Assembly (NCBI GenBank): GCA_036346275.1
Contig: CM070723.1
Location: 2,232,001 to 2,296,000 of the forward strand
Direction: 5' to 3'
Length of the DNA: 64,000 nt
From: Otatea glauca
Lineage: Eukaryota; Streptophyta; Magnoliopsida; Poales; Poaceae
Position 1 is the stretch's first letter; every line of letters begins with the position of its first letter. Below the pieces are notes generated by a model, which was not told where the DNA came from, did no database searches, and saw only the letters and a program-made list of their open reading frames with translations. Below, piece after piece: positions 36,251-47,144 of the stretch. The position numbers and the translations under genes are program-made.

Positions 36251-36324
36251 CTAGGGTTTGAGGGCGGGATGGGGAGTGGGAGTTAAATATGGGGTGGTCG
36301 GAGAGTTGTGGTGGGCTCGGCCCA
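36251..36324 (-). promoter_or_regulatory. eL18 promoter: telo box and paired site-II motifs
   Basis: On the minus strand AAACCCTAG (telo box, 36259-36251) lies about 35 bp upstream of the ATG. GGCCCA/TGGGCC occurs at 36319-36324 and TGGGCT at 36312-36317, about 100 bp upstream. A TTAAATA word near 36281 may act as TATA. The same motif set precedes eL19 in this window. Confidence 0.65.
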
Positions 36325-36329
36325 AATTA

Positions 36330-36632
36330 GTAGTGCTTGCTGAGTTGCTTCTTGGGTTGGGCTGGACTCTGGTCCTCAGTGTGATTCTTTTATTTCCTCT
36401 TTCTTGAGATTTTTATTATTTCGGGTACTGTGTTTTGCTTAAACAAGTTACACTGACATCTTGAAACTTAGTTTAGAAACGATCTTAATACCTTTATCGT
36501 GATCTTAGTTCCGACTTTCGAATCGATTATTAACCGTCAGTGGAAATGAACGCACATGAGGAGAAGAATTACGAGACGAAGAAAACAAGTTCAGAGCATT
36601 AGAAAAACCAAACAGAAATACAGTTTTGAGTG
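36330..36632. other. Intergenic sequence between eL18 and the SINE
   Basis: AT-rich, no coding potential and no bounded repeat recognised. Confidence 0.3.
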
Positions 36633-36647
36633 CCGTAGTTAAAAGTT

Positions 36648-36781
36648 TTTTTTTTGATACAAAGCGATATACACAACCTACACATACCACACTCATATAA
36701 CACATACACACACGTATACGCGTCTCAGTCTAACGCGGGCGGGGCAGCCGCTTGGCCATCCGACCCACGCTCGGTTCTCTA
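36648..36781 (-). mobile_element. SINE with tRNA-like A box
   Basis: Perfect 15-bp target duplications CCGTAGTTAAAAGTT flank the block at 36633-36647 and 36782-36796. The minus strand runs from a tRNA-like head (TGGCCAAGCGG fits the Pol III A-box consensus; a clear B box is not seen) through a GT-rich body to TTTGTATC and a poly-A tail (T-run at 36646-36655). Length about 134 bp. Head, body, A-tail and long TSD define a SINE mobilised by a LINE. Confidence 0.8.
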
Positions 36782-36796
36782 CCGTAGTTAAAAGTT

Positions 36797-37111
36797 AAAA
36801 CTTATTAGTTGACAGTGTTAAAACTGCACAGAGGAGAATAGCCCAAAAGTTTCATCAACAGAATACACATAATGACGCGCATATAAAGTTAAGCTTGCAA
36901 CCCACATGAAGTATACATTTCTTTCACGGTGCAACATTATATTATTGTTTCTTAGCTTAATTAGCTTATGAGCATCGATCTATGCTTGTAGCCATACATA
37001 TCACACACAGATCACGCCCTTCATTATTTCCAATATACTTCTTATTGAACGGCATAGTAGCTGGCCAGGCCAGTACTAGCGCCGCCGCGCGCGGAGGCGG
37101 CCGGAGCTTAA
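36797..37111. other. 3' flank of the phylloplanin-like gene
   Basis: AT-rich sequence that probably includes the gene's 3' UTR. No other feature is seen. Confidence 0.3.
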
Positions 37112-37991
37112 TCATATGAGTCCCAGGGTGAAGGTTAGGGGGCCAATTCTATGAACATAGAACATGCCGTCGATAAGTTGATCACTGTCAAAGGGGTAAA
37201 AGCGTCCGAAGCGCTTGCGCAACTCGGCGCGTTCGTTACATGCTCCCATTAAAACACCAAGGACCTCGTCCTCTCTGCCGCTGACTACGAAGTCACGGAG
37301 TTGGATGTCCGCAGTAGAACCGTCGAGATGCAGGGAGCCGAGGGGGCGCATCGGCGCTGTGAGCCTCCCGGCGGCGGGCAGGTCCGGGTTGCACGCGGAC
37401 AGAGGGGTGGTGACCACCACCTCGGTGCTGTTGCTCTTCAGAGAGTCCAGCATCTCCTTCGTCAGGTTCGTTCTTACTAGGAACTGGCCCTTGCTGTTTG
37501 TTGACACGCCGGAGATCGAAAAGTTGCTGTTGAACACCAGCTTCACGGTAGCATCTGCACAGGTTATGATATCCAGAGAGAGAGAGAGAGAGAGAGAGAA
37601 ATACACTAGTAATTAGCAACGACTCGTTTGGATCAGACTATCAGAGGAACTGTCTTGTTTTATATAAAAAAAAGCTGTTAAATTTCTTCATTCCAAACAG
37701 GCCTGCAGGTTGATCAGCTCAGGGTAGGACTCAGTTGTGACATCCATAGTAAGCACACGCACTCGCGTATATAATTTAAGTTTTAAAGATTGTGTGGTTG
37801 ATTTTGGTTGGTTGTAAATTAGTAGTTGCTTGAGCCTTACTAGGGAACACTGCAGAAGTGGTCAGGTTGATACTGTTGCTGCTGCATGGCACTACACCAT
37901 AGGCAAGGAGAATAACCCTAGCCTGTGCGCCTTGCGCCGCGAGCCCCGCGAGGAAGACAGCGGACAGCAGGAGGAGGCCTTTCGTGGCCAT
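37112..37991 (-). CDS. Phylloplanin-like secreted protein
   Basis: Minus-strand exons 37991-37841 and 37554-37112 join in phase 1 to give 197 residues. Residues 1-24 form a signal peptide ending GAQA. The mature protein has the phylloplanin/Ole e 1-like pattern: an early Cys36, the SAVFPNATVKLVFN block (residues 46-59), a Gly-Gln-Phe beta segment (73-75), and the hallmark VVTTPLSACNPDLPAAGRL (residues 98-115, Cys105). Five N-glycosylation sequons are visible (Asn42, 51, 61, 80, 92). In tobacco, phylloplanin is a surface glycoprotein that inhibits spore germination of the blue-mould oomycete; a surface or apoplastic role is inferred here. This protein is longer than tobacco phylloplanin, with an acidic/basic C-terminal region (about 130-197) containing Cys156. 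The intron (37555-37840) carries a (GA)n run at 37576-37598. Confidence 0.8.
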
Positions 37992-38859
37992 TGCTAGCTC
38001 TGTGTCAATCTCTTCTCTTGGGTGAGATTGGATCGTGAATATGCGATGAGTAGCTAGCTAGTAGAGCTTTATGGAGCATGCATGCTTGGTCGAGTGGCAA
38101 TTTATAAGTGCAAGACAGAGGACGCTAATGAAGTACTAACTGTAGCTTTTTTGTATGCAGTTGCAAGTTTCAACATCAGTGGCAAATTAGAGCCCGGCCG
38201 GTTACATTGAATTGCATGTCCTTGATCTCCTTTTCTCATGTGGAAGTCTAAATCTTGTACGGCAAACTATTTGGAACAATGAGAATTTTATAGAAGAAAA
38301 AAGTTCATATAACACCTTAAACTTTGCTCAAAAGTCTATCCGATACCTTAAACTATGAAACCAGACATTTGGCACCCCAAACTTTGCAATCCAATTCAAA
38401 TAAATACTCTAACCTAATTTCGCATAGTGGTATTGCCCGCGTGACGTGATGAGTATGCTATTTTTCCACGTAGGATGACATATTAGGAAAGTTTAGATAA
38501 ATGATAGGTAGAACTCACATGCGTTTCTCTTCAACATAGAAATAGAGGGAAAGGACTACAGGGGCGACAGCTATGGGAGCATAGTTGGGAGCTTGAAAAA
38601 GGCGAAGCCCATGTAAGTCTCATCTGTCATTTACTTAACTTAGCTCATGTTTCATCCTACATGGGAAAACCACAAAGCCATTGCGCCACACGGGTAATAT
38701 CACTACGTATCAGAGGAGAGAGAGAGAGCTTTTCTACCGATGTTTGTAGCTAAAATCACTATCATGGCCGTCTATTGTGCTCTGCGATCCGTATACCTAC
38801 ATCCTTCTCTCTCCTTCCTCTCCATCCCTCGGTCCTGCCTGAGCCATGCCGCTACTCAT
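37992..38859. other. Upstream region of the phylloplanin-like gene, no other gene
   Basis: The first 100 bp are the likely promoter, with a TTTATAA word at 38101-38107 (minus strand TTATAAA). 38305-38700 contains words common in grass DNA elements (ACACCTTAAACTTTGCTCAA), but ends cannot be paired. 38709-38728 is a GA-rich run. Confidence 0.35.
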
Positions 38860-39190
38860 TGGAAACCCCACTGCCGCCACGGCTTGCCTCGCTGGAATCT
38901 CGGCAAACCCCACCTTGCTCGCCGAAAAACCTCACTCCGTGCCACGACAAGGTTTCCGGTAAACTGTGCAGGGTTTGGCGAGTGGCAGCGGGGTTTGGCG
39001 AGATTTCCAGTGAGTGACGGCGAGGTTTCCGACAGGCGGCGGCACGGTTTGGGGAGGTTTCTGGCAAGTGGCGAGGTTTCCGACAAGAGGTTTCCAGCGA
39101 GCAGTGGTGGGTTTTGGCAAGGTTTTCGGAGTGCGGCAACAGGGGTTTAGCGCAGTTTCCAGCGAGCAGCGGTGCGGCTTAGGCATGCGT
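38860..39190. repeat. Degenerate short repeat region (GGTTTCC/GGCGAG words)
   Basis: A GC-rich block in which words such as GGTTTCCGAC, GGTTTGGCGAG, TTTCCAGCGAGCAG and their variants recur roughly every 20-40 bp. The open frames on both strands here are produced by this repetition and have no domain. It looks like an old minisatellite or part of a transposon. Confidence 0.5.
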
Positions 39191-39321
39191 GCAGCGGCAT
39201 GGCTTGGGCGAGCGTGCTTCAGGTCGGAGCCAGGCGAGGGAAAGAGAACACAGGAGGAAGAGAGAGGGAGGAGGAAAATCCCGTACGGATCGATCTCAAT
39301 GCAAAATCAAGGGCTGCGATT

Positions 39322-39538
39322 AGGGCTGTAAAAAAAGCTCGAGGCTCGCGAGAGGCCCGATTCGAGCTTGAGCTCGAACTCGCGAGCTTAACCAAGCCGA
39401 GTTCGAATAGTTCGCGAGCCTATTCGAGCCTGAACCGAGCTTCCTTAAATCGAGCTTTCTCGAGCCAAACTTAATCGAGCTTGTTACCGAGCCTATCAGA
39501 ATTACCGAGCTTACTCGAGCTTACCAAACTTACTCGCG
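39322..39538. mobile_element. hAT-like terminal fragment rich in GCTCGAG words
   Basis: Starts TAGGGCTGTAAAAAAAGCTCG and continues with dense GAGCTCG/CGAGC subterminal repeats. This design (TAGGG-type end plus short subterminal repeats) is like the complete hAT-type element at 50167-51988. No inverted partner end was found before the copia leader begins, so only one terminus is present. Confidence 0.45.
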
Positions 39539-39957
39539 CGCGCTGGAAGAAGAAGCGACGGCACGGGAAGAAAAAGGCGGCGGCGGCTGGGTGGCTAGGG
39601 GAAACCCTAGCCGCGCGTGGACTTGGGCCGGAAAGGGGAGGCCCAGCAGGCCGGTTCGGGAGAGAAAAAAAAAGAAAAAAAAGGGGAAGAAAAAGAAAGA
39701 AAAGGAAAAGAAAAGAGAGAGAAAAAAATAGCAGAAAAATTCAGAAAATTGCTAGAAAATCCAGAAAAAATTATCTGGCTCTTTTTATTTTTTCTAGCTT
39801 TATTTCTCTGTTTTTATGAATATTCTTTATGTTTTTCAAATTCATTGCTTTATTTTGTATACTGCAATACATGGCAATTTACTTTATGCTTTTTGCAACC
39901 TTTTTTTCTATTAGATTACACGCAGTAATCTAATGTCGTAATTTTGTAATCATGCAG

Positions 39958-40798
39958 ATGTCCGGTATCGTGAATCGTGAGTTTGAAGAACTGGCCCCGC
40001 ACGGTCAGAACTACCTCACTGGGCATCGGACGTGAAGATCGTTCTTGGGGCAAGAAGCTCTGTGCAGCGATTGGTCTAGGGTCCTCGCAGGACGCGAAAC
40101 CTACCGCAGAGCAGAACGATCAAGCTCTGCACTTCCTCAGGCACCACCTCTCAACCACTCTGAAAAATGAATATATGACTGAGGAGAGTGCACTTGAGCT
40201 TTGGACTGCACTTCAGAAGCGGTTCGAGAAGCTCAAGTACACCATCTTGCCCCAAGCACAGCAAGATTGGGTCCGCCTGAGGTTTGCAGACTTCAGAACA
40301 GTGGCCGAGTACAATTCTACCTTGCACAGAATTTGTACTAATCTCTCTCTATGTGGCAAGAAGACCACTGATGAAGAAAAGATTGAGAAAACTCTTTCTA
40401 CCTTCCACCCAAATGCTATCCAGAGTGCACGCAGCTATCATCAGGACGCATACAAGGAGTATAGCGAACTGATTGATGTAATGCAAGTTGCGGAATCGCA
40501 AGACGATGTTCTACGCAAGAACTATGTCTCGCAGCCACCTGGAAGAAGCGCTGGCACAGAAGTCAATGCCAATAGCTATAAGGTGAGAAAGCCCATTCAT
40601 AGAAAGAAGGGCAAGCAGGGTGGAAAAGAGAGGAATCAGGCCAAAGGAAAGTCCAAAGCCCCAGTGAAGAAGGATGACAAAGAAAAAGCGCACGCCAAGC
40701 CGTATGGACAGCAGAACCAAACGTGCTTCAGGTGTGGCACTTGGGGACACTGGTCGAAGATATGTCGGGAATCCAAGGAAGTGATCAACGCATATTAG
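39958..40798 (+). pseudogene. Copia gag with CCHC zinc knuckle
   Basis: Starts MSGIVNREFEELAPHG at the ATG 39958, a conserved start for this grass copia family, then shifts frame near 40020 and continues to a TAG at 40796-40798. The UBN2-type capsid region contains LWTALQKRFEKLK and the FADFRTVAEYNSTLHRIC block. The Lys-rich nucleocapsid carries CFRCGTWGHWSKIC (C-x2-C-x4-H-x4-C, about 40729-40770). After the stop the frame stays open to about 41011. Confidence 0.85.
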
Positions 40799-41214
40799 GC
40801 TAAGAGGAAGGCAAAGGAAAACGCCCCAGCAGAGGCACACTTCGCCAAGATTGGTGATGATGATGCCATGGATGAAGAAACCCCAATTGTCTCATCCTCA
40901 CAGAATAGCCTGGACATCGATGCTGCAGTCAATATTATGGCACATGAAGAGAAAACTTCGGTCGATGATATAGAAGCAGAAATTAATGCATATTTTATAG
41001 ATTCCGTTTAATGCATTTTTTTCTTAGATTATGGTTGTTAGCCTTTTCTTTTGAATAATGAATTGTAAGCTCTAGAAGAGCATACTTCTCTCATGAATAA
41101 ATATGCAATTTATTCTTTATTCCAGTATTCTTCCATTTGCAAGCAATGTTTGAATTATTTTGCCACTGTTTGATTGGAATTATTTTTCCTTTTTAGAAAT
41201 CGTGTAGCGCCCAA

Positions 41215-42707
41215 ATGGAAGAGATATGCATTGTTGATAGTGGCACAACAAATACCATTTTAAGAGAGTCTAAATATTTCCAGTCGATCACGAAGAACGC
41301 TGGAAAGATTACTACAATCGCAGGAAGCGATTCATATGTAATAGGCTCAGGAAGAGCCACTATTATATTGCCTATGGGTACAACTTTGGTAATTGAAGAA
41401 GCCCTTTTGTACCCTGAATCAACTCGCACTCTCTTAAGTTTCAAAGACATCCGCGCCAATGGTTTTCACGTAGAAACCAATGAAGAAAATGGCAAAGAAT
41501 ACTTGTGCATTGTGAAGCACGCGGTATGTGGAAAAATAGTATTAGAAAAATGTCCCTCATATGAATCTGGGTTGTACTACACGAATATTCATGCACCCGA
41601 AGTGTATACTTCCTTGAAGACTGTCTTTAGAAGCTCTGAGTTATTTTCTTTATGGCATGGTAGATTAGGTCATCCTGGTCTTAGAATGATGAGGAATATA
41701 GTAAACAACTCACAAGGTCATGGTATTAATGTTAAAAATTTCCCAAATCATGAAGATTTCGTGTGCCCTGCATGTGCCACCGGGAAGTTAATAACTAGAC
41801 CCTCTGTCATGAAAGTGCAAAGTGAAATCCCTGTATTCCTAGAACGCATCCAGGGGATATTTGCGGCCCGATTCAGCCCTTGTCAGGGCCGTTTCAATAC
41901 TTTATGGTGCTCATCGATGCTTCCTCAAAATGGTCGCATGTATGCCTATTATCAACAAGAAACCATGCTTTTGCAAAGCTGATCTCGCAGATCATAAGAA
42001 TTAAGAATGCTTTCCCTAATCATCGCATGAAGTCAATTAGAATGGATAATGACGAAGAATTTACTTCAAAGGCATTTGATGATTATTGCACGGCAACAGG
42101 GATAGCAGTTGAGCACTCCGTACCGCACGTCCATAAGCAGAATGGACTAGCTGAAGCACTAATAAAAAGGATTAAGTTCATTCCTAGACCGCTTTTGCAG
42201 AGTTGTAACTTGCCCAACACTTGTTGGGGACACGCAGTCCTGCACGCAGCAGCTCTCATCAATTTCAGACCTTCGGTCTACAACATTCATTCTCCTATGC
42301 AGCTTGTGGACGGGATCATCCCGAAGATCTCCTATCTCAGGAAATTTGGGTGTATGGTATATGTACCAATACCACCCCCTCAGCGGACTGCAATGGGCCC
42401 TCTCCGCAAGTCTGGGATATACGTTGGTTATGAGAGTGCATCCATAATCAGGTATTTGGAACCCATGACTGGAGACTTGCATACAGCCCGATTCGCTAAC
42501 TGTATCTTTGACGAGGACCGTTTCCCGTCATTAGGGGGAGGAAATCAACCTTTGGATGAAAAATACCGGGAAATCATATGGCATTCCACCGATCCCGCAC
42601 ATGACCCTCACACTAATGAAGCAAATCAAGAAGTCCGTAAGATAATTGATTTGCGAAATTTAGAAAATGAACCGCCTGATCATTTTGTGATCCAAGGGCG
42701 TGGTTAA
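41215..42707 (+). pseudogene. Copia pol: protease, GAG-pre-integrase, integrase
   Basis: The protease motif is IVDSGTTNTIL (about 41224-41256). GAG-pre-integrase shows LWHGRLGHPGLRMM (about 41650) and the CPACATGK zinc-binding end. A frameshift near 41880 leads into the integrase core: MVLIDASSKWSHV, then MDNDEEFTSKAF and the HKQNGLAEALIKRI block, so candidate D, D and E catalytic residues are visible. The C-terminal part has LRKFGCMVYVPIPP. Broken by frameshift; not expected to be functional. Confidence 0.85.
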
Positions 42708-43062
42708 GTCGCATGTACCCGCAAGGAATGCACCGAGAGGGTGGAAATACCAAAGAAAATAGAAAGTATCCTCATCCTGCTCGAGGCCTCAAAGAAAAGA
42801 ACGGAAATCTGCTCCTCAAACCCAAAGTACCCGAGACGTCTGAGAAAATCAAGCAGAGGACTTACACAACCAATCACGAAAATGCCCCAAGGAAAGAAGG
42901 GAGCAGTTGAGACTGGCACTAGAAAGAAGCCAACAGAAAGGCAATTCCTGCACTTGAATCTTCCACTGCAGAAGCCACGGAAATAATGTGTGCGCACAAA
43001 TAGGCGATGAAAGCTAAAGGAACTTGCTCTTGCGATAGGAATAGCAATAAGAGCAAGTAGAA

Positions 43063-44742
43063 GTGCATGAAGCACCCCATGAAGAAATGGCCATAAACTT
43101 TGTAATAACAGGAGAATTCCTTAATAGAGCAACAGCCAATATCGATGCATACTTTGCAAAGAAGATTGCCTCGATCATTGATCATGATCCCGAGCTTGCA
43201 TCTCTCGCAGAGTGCATGAAAAGGCTAGATTGGGAAGAATGGAAGAAGGCAATTACTACAGAGTTAGTCTCTCTGAACAAGAGAGAGGTGTTTGGGCCCG
43301 TATGCCGCACACCTCCTATATAAACCTGAGGTCACAAATGGGTCTTTGCTCGGAAGAGGAATGAAAACAACGGTTGTAAGGTACAAGGCAAGGCTTGTAG
43401 CTCAAGGTTTCACTCAACGCTACAGAGTTGATTATGAAGAAACCTATTCTCCGGTCATGGGAGGAATTACCTTTAGATATTTGATCTCAATGGCGATCAA
43501 CTTGAAGTTGAGAATGAAGCTAATGGATGTTGTCACAAAGATATTTGTATGGAAACTTGGATTCGGAGATATACATGAAAGTACCTAAGGAATTCCTATC
43601 CCAACCAAGACGGAGCAAATAGAAACCTATACAAAGGTGAAATTGGAGAAATCACGTATGGGCTAAAGCAATCAGAAGAATGTGGTACAATCGCTTGAGT
43701 GATTTTCTCGCAAGAAAGGCTACACAAACAATAAGATTGTCCATGTGTGTTTATACAATGATCCCGAATGGATTCTCAGATAATCTCCGTTTATGTAGAT
43801 GACTTGAACATCATTGGGACGGATGAAGAAATTGAAGATGCATGCTCATACTTGAAGTCTGAGTTTGAAATGAAGGACTTGGGTAAAACCAAGTTTTGTT
43901 TAGGCTTGCATCTTAAGCATGTCCAAGGAGGAATGTTGGTACATCAATCAACTTACACGCAGAAAGTGTTGGAAAGGTTTGACTTTGAAAAGGCATATCC
44001 TGCGAAGACTCCAATGGTAGGAAGGTCACTCCAAGCAGACCTAGACCCATACAGACCCAGAGAAGAGGGGGAGGAAGTCCTCAGAGCAGAATTCCCATAT
44101 CTGAGTGCAGTTGGAACGCTAATGTACCTTGCGAATAGCACCAGATCGGACATTGCATTCGCTGTGAATTTGCTAGCTCGGTACAGTGTAGAACCCACCA
44201 AAAGGCATTGGAAAGGGATAAAGGACATCTTCCGTTACCTCCAAGGAAGCAAAGACCTCGGTCTGTTTTTCAGAAGAAACAATGAATTGAATTTGGTTGG
44301 CTACGCCGATGCTGGGTACTTATCAGACCCGCATACTGGCAAGTCCCAAACTGGCTATATTTTCCTATGTGGAGGAACAGCAATTTCTTGGAAGTCGTCT
44401 AAGCAGACTCTCGTCTCGACGTCGACAAACCACTCGAAAATCATCGCTTTGTATGAAGCATCTCGTGAATGTGCATGGCTCCGAAGAATGGTTCACCACA
44501 TCCAGAAGTCATGTGGTTTGAACATTGAGCAAACTCCCACGATCATCTATGAAGATAATGCAGCTTGTGTTGCTCAAGCACAGATGGGTTATGTGAAGAG
44601 CAATCTCACGAAGCATATCAACCCCAAGTTCTTCTATGCTCACGAATTGCATAAGATGAACGAGATCAAGATATTGCATACTAAGTCATGTGAAAATCTT
44701 GCAGATTTGTTCACTAAATCACTCCCAGCATCTACTTTTTAA
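43063..44742 (+). pseudogene. Copia pol: reverse transcriptase and RNase H
   Basis: The N-terminal RT segment contains YKARLVAQGFTQRYRVDYEE (about 43381-43440) but is interrupted between 43320 and 43770 by stops and frame changes. The catalytic YVDD motif (ISVYVDDLNIIG, about 43783-43820) is intact in the open frame 43768-44742. That frame continues through the connection domain and RNase H (LVGYADAGYLSDPHTGKSQT, EDNAACVAQAQ and a terminal ADLFTKSLP). Confidence 0.9.
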
Positions 44743-45070
44743 AGGTGCGTAAAAGGGATTGGGATGATGAGACTTAGAGAAGTGAAGATTTCAGGGGGAG
44801 ATATTTCACATACTCCCACATGAATCTCGAACATGAATTATGAATACCCAATATGAATCTCGAAGATTAGCGATTGAAGTTTGGGTGAATTGTACTCTTT
44901 TTCCTTAGCAAGTTTTTCATAAAGTTTTCTTGCATAAGGTTTTAATGAGGCAATTCGTGCAACATAGTAAGTGTATGCTATGTACTCTTTCTTCAAGTAT
45001 TTTTCCCACTGGGTTTTTCTAGAGTTTTAATGAGGCATATGCATCTCGCGGCAAAGGTCCCAAGGGGGAG

Positions 45071-45295
45071 TGTTGGGAAACCTCATGGCTCATTGAAGGC
45101 CCATGTTGGTCCCTTAGCCGAAACCCTAGGCGACTGCTATATAAGGAGGAGGGGGTCCCCCCTATGGACATGCAATCAGAAAGTAATAAAGTATTCTGCT
45201 GTCGCTCTCCCTAAACACGTGTCTCTCTCTTTCTGTACTCCAATTTTAGATCTGTTTGGGAACCCCGAACTATTCAATAGCGAGGTTCCTTAACA
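45071..45295 (+). repeat. 3' LTR of the copia element
   Basis: Starts TGTTGGGAAACCTC directly after the purine run GGGGGAG and ends TTCCTTAACA, obeying TG...CA. It contains a TATATAAGGAG box (about 45138) and a CT-rich leader. Length about 225 bp. Its partner is not found upstream. Confidence 0.75.
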
Positions 45296-45520
45296 CAAAC
45301 AACAGCCTAAACATGCAAAAGCACAAAAAGGAAACCTAGTCACCAGCATTTGCTTCTGAAACCCCTAAGACATTCCTCCGAAAAAAAAAGACATCGTCTT
45401 CCCGCAGATATCATCCTTTCATTTCTTGATCGTTCGCTCTCCTTCAGTGGTATGCGCCAACGCTGAATGCAAGGCAATGTTTTGCACAATGCATCAATCG
45501 GCTGTTTAGGAAACACCCTG

Positions 45521-46036
<516 letters not shown>

Positions 46037-46057
46037 ATATATATATATATATATATG

Positions 46058-46096
<39 letters not shown>

Positions 46097-46112
46097 TGTG
46101 TGTGCGCGCGTG
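46037..46112. repeat. (TA)n/(TG)n microsatellite, right flank of element copy 2
   Basis: TA repeats interrupted by TATGTATG, then a GTGTGTGTGCGCGCG run. Confidence 0.95.
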
Positions 46113-47144
46113 TCGATTAATTTGATAACAATATTTATGATGAAATAATTTATCCGTAGAAGACCAAAGTAGTCTGTTAGGTATGCACGATGTACGCAAA
46201 TGGCAGGTCAAGGAGAAGCCACGCAGGAAACATGTGGCCTAAGAGCAGCAAGTGAGTGCAGTGAGATGGAATACAAAGAGGTCTATGCAGACAGAGTGGA
46301 CGGTGCATGTGTATTTGTGAGTACTGGATTGTGTATACGTATGCATTGAAATTGATCGTGTGTACTTGAGCCAGTTGTGTATGCATGCATCGCAGGTGGT
46401 TAGGGTTCCGTGCGGCAGCGTGGCGTGTAAAGCGCGTGCACAAAAGAGAAGCGTGGCGTGCAGGCGGCGGCTCCGTGCTGCAGCAGCATAAATACGTCCC
46501 AAGGCAACAGCAGGAAAAACGGGACGTACGGCTGGCGTTTTGTCTTTCTTGGCGGCGCGACGAGCCCGGCTACCGTATCCAGGGGCAGCTGACATGCGGC
46601 ACGGCAAGAAGCTTCAGCGATGACGCAACTAAAGTGCAGCAGTGGCAGAGGTAACCTGCGGCTGCAGCAAAAGCAGACAACGTGCGACTGCACAGGACGA
46701 GGTCGAGTCAGTACACGATCGGCAAGTTCATCTCGAGTGTCAACCTCAACGTCAGCAGCTGTTGCGTGGCCTGGATGCAGTACTGCAACAAGAAAAACAG
46801 AAAGAAGAAAAAAGATAGAAAAGGGAGAGAAAGTTGGAGAGTAAGTGAGAGAAAAATTTAAAAAATTACTTAAAAGTTGTGTTTTCATATAAAAGGATTC
46901 TTGCACGTGTTTTGTATTCCTTATTTGAGAAATAAATTAGTGAATATGAATTATGATCTACTAGTTTTTGTTATTTATGTTTTTATTCGATTGCTTTCTA
47001 GTTTGTTTGTTTAATCTAGTTTTTCCTCCATGTTGTTTAATCTAGTTTTTCCTCCATGGGCTTAGATTCATTATCCTAAATTGGTTCTTTCAGTTTGATC
47101 TTTATTTTATTAAATTTTAGAATTAATAAAAAAGAAAAAAAAAG
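46113..47144. other. Intergenic, no gene recognised
   Basis: 46380-46760 is GC-rich with opposite open frames (46400-46906 minus among them), but no domain or splice structure is recognised. 46860-47145 is AT-rich; TCTAGTTTTTCCTCCATG occurs twice in close succession (47018 and 47041). Confidence 0.35.

Larger units (their letters stand above)
39540..45295 (+). mobile_element. Decayed Ty1/copia retrotransposon lacking a 5' LTR
   Basis: Order on the plus strand: a GC-rich then A-rich leader (39540-39957), gag (39958-40798), protease and GAG-pre-integrase (from 41215), integrase (to about 42700), reverse transcriptase (43063-44200), RNase H (to 44742), a polypurine run GGGGGAG (45064-45070) and a 3' LTR (45071-45295). 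The INT-before-RT order defines copia. Several frameshifts and stops break it. Neither the primer-binding site nor a 5' copy of the LTR is found; the leader abuts a hAT-like fragment. Confidence 0.9.

Noticed and set aside
36714..36780. tRNA-gene-like segment with A box
   Set aside because: No complete cloverleaf or B box; the A-tail and 15-bp TSD show it is a SINE head.
37622..37705. Possible tiny MITE in the phylloplanin-like intron (CTCGTTTGGAT ... CCAAACAGG)
   Set aside because: The inverted match is short and no target duplication was found.
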